DNA of 7,973 nt from positions 1 through 7,973 of the forward strand of contig JAGLBK010000124.1 of the NCBI GenBank assembly GCA_018260275.1, written 5' to 3'. Below, piece by piece: positions 5,922 to 7,973 of this stretch. Position numbers and translations under genes: made by a program. The notes under the pieces were generated by a model. That model searched no databases and had not been told where the DNA came from. It saw only the letters and a program-made list of their open reading frames with translations. Each line of letters begins with the position of its first letter. Positions within the stretch are counted from its first letter, which is position 1. This stretch comes from Deinococcus sp. (GTDB lineage: Bacteria > Deinococcota > Deinococci > Deinococcales > Deinococcaceae).

Positions 5922-6928
5922 GTCCGCACCGTCTTGTCCTCGGTAACGGTCAGGCCGGTCTGCACGGGCGGCAGGACGTCCCAGTCCAGCTGGCCCGTGG
6001 CGGCGTCCAGCAGCAGGCGCGGAAAATTGATGCCCGCCGCCATGCTGTAGCGCAGACCCCCGGAAGCGCGGGCGTTGATTTCCAGCATGTTGGCGACCCC
6101 ATCAGCGTCTTTGGTCTGAAAATTAAAAATCCCGCTGAGGTTGTATTTCTGAGTTATCTGCCCGGCCACCTCCACCAAATCGGGGCGGTCTTCAATCAGT
6201 TGCCCCGCGCCACCCTTGCGCCGCACCACCGCCCGAATCAGGCGGCCCTGCCACGCCACGCAGTCGATGCTGCGTTCGCGGCCCTCCAGGGTGTGCATCA
6301 GCAGCATGGTCGGCAGTTCGCCGCTGCCCAGCAGCTCACGGGCGGCCTGCACGCTCAGCTGGTACAGTTCGCCCCGCAGGAAGGCCGTCAGGTCGGGCTG
6401 TTCCAGCAGCACCCGGAACCCGCTGGCATAGATGCCCCGCGCCGGTTTCATGCACAGTCTCACACCTGGAACTTTAAGTTCGGCGTAGGCGGCGTCAAAT
6501 TCTGCGAGCGTCTGAAAGGTCATCCAGCGGGGAATAGGCAAAATATTCGTGTCCCAGCCGCGCAAAAACTCGTCCTTGCGCTCCAGCAGGCGCTGGGTGG
6601 CCTCGTCGGCGGGCACGATCAGGCGCGTGCCAATGGCCTCAAATTCGGCCTGATGCGAGGCCAGCCGTTCGCGCTCTTTGCCCGGAATCACCCACCCGAT
6701 GCCGTGCTCCTGGCAGGTTTGCAGCAACCAGGCCACATACGCCTCGCCTAGCACCCCTTGCGGCTCCACTAGGCGGTATGGGGCCGCCGCCAGCATCCCG
6801 TGCTGTGGGTCGCTGTGGCTGGCCCAGACCTCGTAGGGCGAACCTTCCAGTGCGCGAATCTGGGCCGCCGTGACACTGAAGTTTTTGGTGAAGAGGACTT
6901 TTGAGTTGGGGAGCGAGCGGCTGGGCAT
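5912..6928 (-). CDS. ATP-grasp enzyme of the ter biosynthetic module
   Basis: The 338-residue protein has the ATP-grasp layout: an N-terminal pre-ATP-grasp region (KVLFTKNFSVTAAQIRALEG, 10-29), ATP-binding lysines in ERKDEF (K118) and LCMKPARGIYASGF (K161, with the glycine-rich loop), LEGRERSIDCV (214-224, carbamoyl-phosphate-synthase-like) and the metal-binding ending IFNFQTK...MLEINARASGG (E283, N285, R287). Such enzymes ligate a carboxylate to an amine or similar group through an acyl-phosphate. The substrate is unknown; in this gene set it is thought to act on the pathway product or a peptide-like adduct. The start at 6928 is the only one available, since no ATG, GTG or TTG follows in frame before the conserved KVLFTKN. 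There is no convincing Shine-Dalgarno site; instead a -10-like TACACT lies 7 bases before ATG. It is the first gene of the tight operon, overlapping the PRTase-TRSP gene by 10 bases. Confidence 0.9.
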   Translation of the reverse strand: MPSRSLPNSKVLFTKNFSVTAAQIRALEGSPYEVWASHSDPQHGMLAAAPYRLVEPQGVLGEAYVAWLLQTCQEHGIGWVIPGKERERLASHQAEFEAIGTRLIVPADEATQRLLERKDEFLRGWDTNILPIPRWMTFQTLAEFDAAYAELKVPGVRLCMKPARGIYASGFRVLLEQPDLTAFLRGELYQLSVQAARELLGSGELPTMLLMHTLEGRERSIDCVAWQGRLIRAVVRRKGGAGQLIEDRPDLVEVAGQITQKYNLSGIFNFQTKDADGVANMLEINARASGGLRYSMAAGINFPRLLLDAATGQLDWDVLPPVQTGLTVTEDKTVRTWR

Positions 6929-6935
6929 CCTAAGC

Positions 6936-6941
6936 AGTGTA
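6936..6941 (-). promoter_or_regulatory. Candidate -10 box for a leaderless ATP-grasp operon transcript
   Basis: The minus strand reads TACACT (fits TANNNT) followed by exactly 7 bases and the ATG at 6928, so transcription would begin at or next to the A of the start codon. Leaderless mRNAs with TANNNT just upstream of the start codon are well documented in Deinococcus. I see no good -35 box at 17-18 bases further upstream (GCTCTC), and there is no clear Shine-Dalgarno site to compete. This would make 6928 the head of the operon, independent of the gene at 6978-7694. Confidence 0.4.
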
Positions 6942-6977
6942 CCGGCTGAAAAATGGGGGAGAGCTGCCCGGCGGCCC

Positions 6978-7694
6978 TTAACTCAGGCGCTGCCCGAACT
7001 CATGCGCCGCCCGCAATGCCGACGCTCTGGCCTGGGCGCTGTACTGGGCCTGCAATGCTCGCAGCCGCGCCAGCTGTTCGGCGTTTAGATGAGCTTGCAC
7101 GCCTCCGGCCACCAGTTCAGCCTTATGGCCGGTCAACGCCAGCACCAGCCCGGCCAGAAAGTGTTGCTGAATCTCGTCGTCGGCCCGTAACAGGCGCTGT
7201 GGGTGGGTCTGAAAGTGGTGCTGCTGCAAGACCGCGTCTCTGAGCCGCTGCGCCAGTGAACCCGAAAATCCCAGCAGGCTCTGGGCCGTGACTTTCCGGC
7301 CTGCAGCCCGGTATTGCTCTGCCGCCCCCACGTCGCTACTGGTATAGGCCCAACCGTCGGCCCGCACGTCAATCAGCGATTCCAGGTCAACCACTTCCAG
7401 CAGGCGCAAAAGCTCGGTATTGGTCAGGTCTGGTGCATCGACCAGTTGCGTCAGTACATCGTCCTGTTCTGGGCTACCGAGTTTGGCCATGAGCGCTGCC
7501 GACTCCCGCCAGTGGTCAAGGGCACTGACCTCCTGGGTGACCGGCAGACTGCTGTCCAGGTCGTACAGGGTCAGGTCGTTGGTCTTGAGGTGGGCCAGCA
7601 GCAGCCGCCCCGCATTGGTTCGTTCGCCGCCTACGCCGCCCCGGTAGAGTTGCATCAGCTTCTGGCCTTTGGCGATGGCGTCAGGGGGCAACAT
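6978..7694 (-). CDS. Hypothetical protein, alpha-helical
   Basis: I do not recognise this 238-residue protein with confidence. It has no signal peptide or membrane segment and appears soluble and largely alpha-helical. The N-terminal 45 residues, with GERTNAGRLLLAHLKTNDLTLYDLD at about 23-47, faintly resemble the short helical DUF2786-like domain, but this is a weak impression. The C-terminal 40 residues (AHLNAEQLARLRALQAQYSA and onward) form an Ala/Gln/Arg-rich amphipathic helix that could be a coiled coil. The start at 7694 has AGGA 7 bases upstream. It ends 49 bases before the ATP-grasp start, on the same strand, so it may be co-transcribed with the ter module or be an unrelated neighbour; a promoter-like box before ATP-grasp allows either. 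The reading frame is supported by normal GC-rich codon use and good start signals. Confidence 0.75.
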   Translation of the reverse strand: MLPPDAIAKGQKLMQLYRGGVGGERTNAGRLLLAHLKTNDLTLYDLDSSLPVTQEVSALDHWRESAALMAKLGSPEQDDVLTQLVDAPDLTNTELLRLLEVVDLESLIDVRADGWAYTSSDVGAAEQYRAAGRKVTAQSLLGFSGSLAQRLRDAVLQQHHFQTHPQRLLRADDEIQQHFLAGLVLALTGHKAELVAGGVQAHLNAEQLARLRALQAQYSAQARASALRAAHEFGQRLS

Positions 7695-7700
7695 AGGGTC

Positions 7701-7732
7701 ATCCTACAACTTCAATTTCTCCATAGTTTATA
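7701..7732 (-). promoter_or_regulatory. Candidate promoter and ribosome binding site of the hypothetical gene
   Basis: Two readings are possible on the minus strand. TATAAA (7727-7732) could be a -10 box giving a leader of about 25 bases, with AGGA (7702-7705) 7 bases before ATG at 7694. Alternatively TAGGAT (7701-7706) lies 6 bases before ATG and could drive a leaderless transcript. No good -35 box is seen for either. The TATAAA box overlaps one arm of the large inverted repeat, so the repeat could influence initiation. Confidence 0.3.
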
Positions 7733-7780
7733 CAGATTCCGATTGAATCCAGGAGAGTTGGATTCAATCGGAATCTGTAT
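7730..7780. repeat. Perfect inverted repeat, 21-bp arms, 9-base loop
   Basis: Arm 7730-7750 (begins ATACAGATTCC, ends GAATCC) is exactly complementary to arm 7760-7780 (begins GGATTC, ends GAATCTGTAT); the loop is AGGAGAGTT. Each arm itself holds a smaller inverted repeat, GATTC-5 bases-GAATC. No T-run follows on either strand, so it is not a classic intrinsic terminator, although it lies between the stop of the DUF11-like gene and the start of the next gene. A second, weaker stem, CACTTG (7781-7786) with CAAGTG (7801-7806), lies directly beside it. Confidence 0.8.
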
Positions 7781-7818
7781 CACTTGCTGCGTTTTACAAC
7801 CAAGTGCAGGAGATCAGA

Positions 7819-7973
7819 TCAGCGAATCGTCGTCTGGAAGCAGCTGGTTCCGCTCTCTCCGGCGGCCAGAGTGCCGAGATTATTAGTCATGACACCATTA
7901 CTGAACGTGCCTCCACTATCAGTCAGGCTGGCCTGGTCACCGTCCGTGGCGCTGGTGAAATATGAAGTGGCAT
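7819..7973 (-). CDS. C-terminal end of a DUF11-like, probably surface protein (partial)
   Basis: The last 50 codons of a gene enter from the right edge and end in TGA at 7819-7821. The translation is Ser/Thr/Gly/Asn-rich. It contains FTSATDGDQASLTDSGG, then NNLGTLAAGESGT and a closing FQTTIR. The pattern 'LAAGESGT..FQ..I' is the usual ending of DUF11-type beta-sandwich repeats found in large cell-surface and S-layer-associated proteins. The protein stops right after this repeat, so there is no C-terminal anchor such as LPXTG. The gene is on the same strand as the ter module but looks functionally unrelated and is separated by the inverted repeats at 7730-7806. The N-terminus, signal peptide and total length cannot be seen. 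Confidence 0.72.
   Translation of the reverse strand, partial: ATSYFTSATDGDQASLTDSGGTFSNGVMTNNLGTLAAGESGTSCFQTTIR

Noticed and set aside
5097..6050. 317-codon open frame on the plus strand
   Set aside because: It is antisense to the PRTase-TRSP gene, whose motifs are unmistakable. The plus-strand product is low-complexity Gly/Arg/Gln and starts inside the palindromic repeat.
7730..7806. Insertion-sequence end or CRISPR-like repeats
   Set aside because: There is one inverted repeat pair plus a small adjacent stem, with no spaced direct repeats, transposase fragment or visible target duplication.

Overview
This is a GC-rich window. Every gene I can support lies on the minus strand, so transcription runs from high to low coordinates. 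Protein sequences, codon use, a possible leaderless promoter and the gene set point to Deinococcus or a close relative. This assignment comes from recognising families and style, not from a database search.

Layout in transcription order: (1) the last 50 codons of a DUF11-like, probably surface-exposed protein enter at the right edge (7819-7973). (2) A 124-base gap follows, dominated by a perfect inverted repeat with 21-bp arms (7730-7780). (3) A 238-residue protein of unknown function (6978-7694). (4) A tightly packed run: ATP-grasp enzyme (5912-6928), PRTase fused to a TRSP domain (4761-5921), HAD phosphatase (3988-4764), AIM24-family protein (3195-3962), StiP-type PRTase fused to a PELOTA-like domain (2131-3198), CitE/HpcH-like lyase (1235-2134) and TerB (746-1198). 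Most junctions overlap by 4-10 bases or are separated by 25-36 bases. (5) A 227-base spacer with a repeat element and a second hairpin. (6) A TerD/TerE-family calcium-binding protein cut off by the left edge (1-518).

The set ATP-grasp + PRTase-TRSP + HAD + StiP-PRTase-PELOTA + CitE-like + TerB/TerD is the 'biosynthetic module' associated with bacterial tellurium-resistance (ter) stress systems. Comparative genomics has proposed that it makes or processes a nucleoside- or nucleotide-derived metabolite. I know of no proven reaction for it. In this model the PRTases make or break N-glycosidic bonds with PRPP, HAD removes a phosphate, the lyase-like protein makes or breaks C-C bonds, and ATP-grasp ligates a carboxylate to an amine. 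TerB and TerD would form the metal-responsive, membrane-associated sensing side. The AIM24 protein inside the run is the least expected member.

The most notable non-gene signal is a roughly 70-base palindromic repeat inside the PRTase-TRSP gene. It is read through in frame as the linker between the two domains. A related copy sits between terB and terD, touching the terB stop codon. Other points are a -10 box exactly where a leaderless ATP-grasp transcript would need it, and very strong Shine-Dalgarno sites only at terB and terD.
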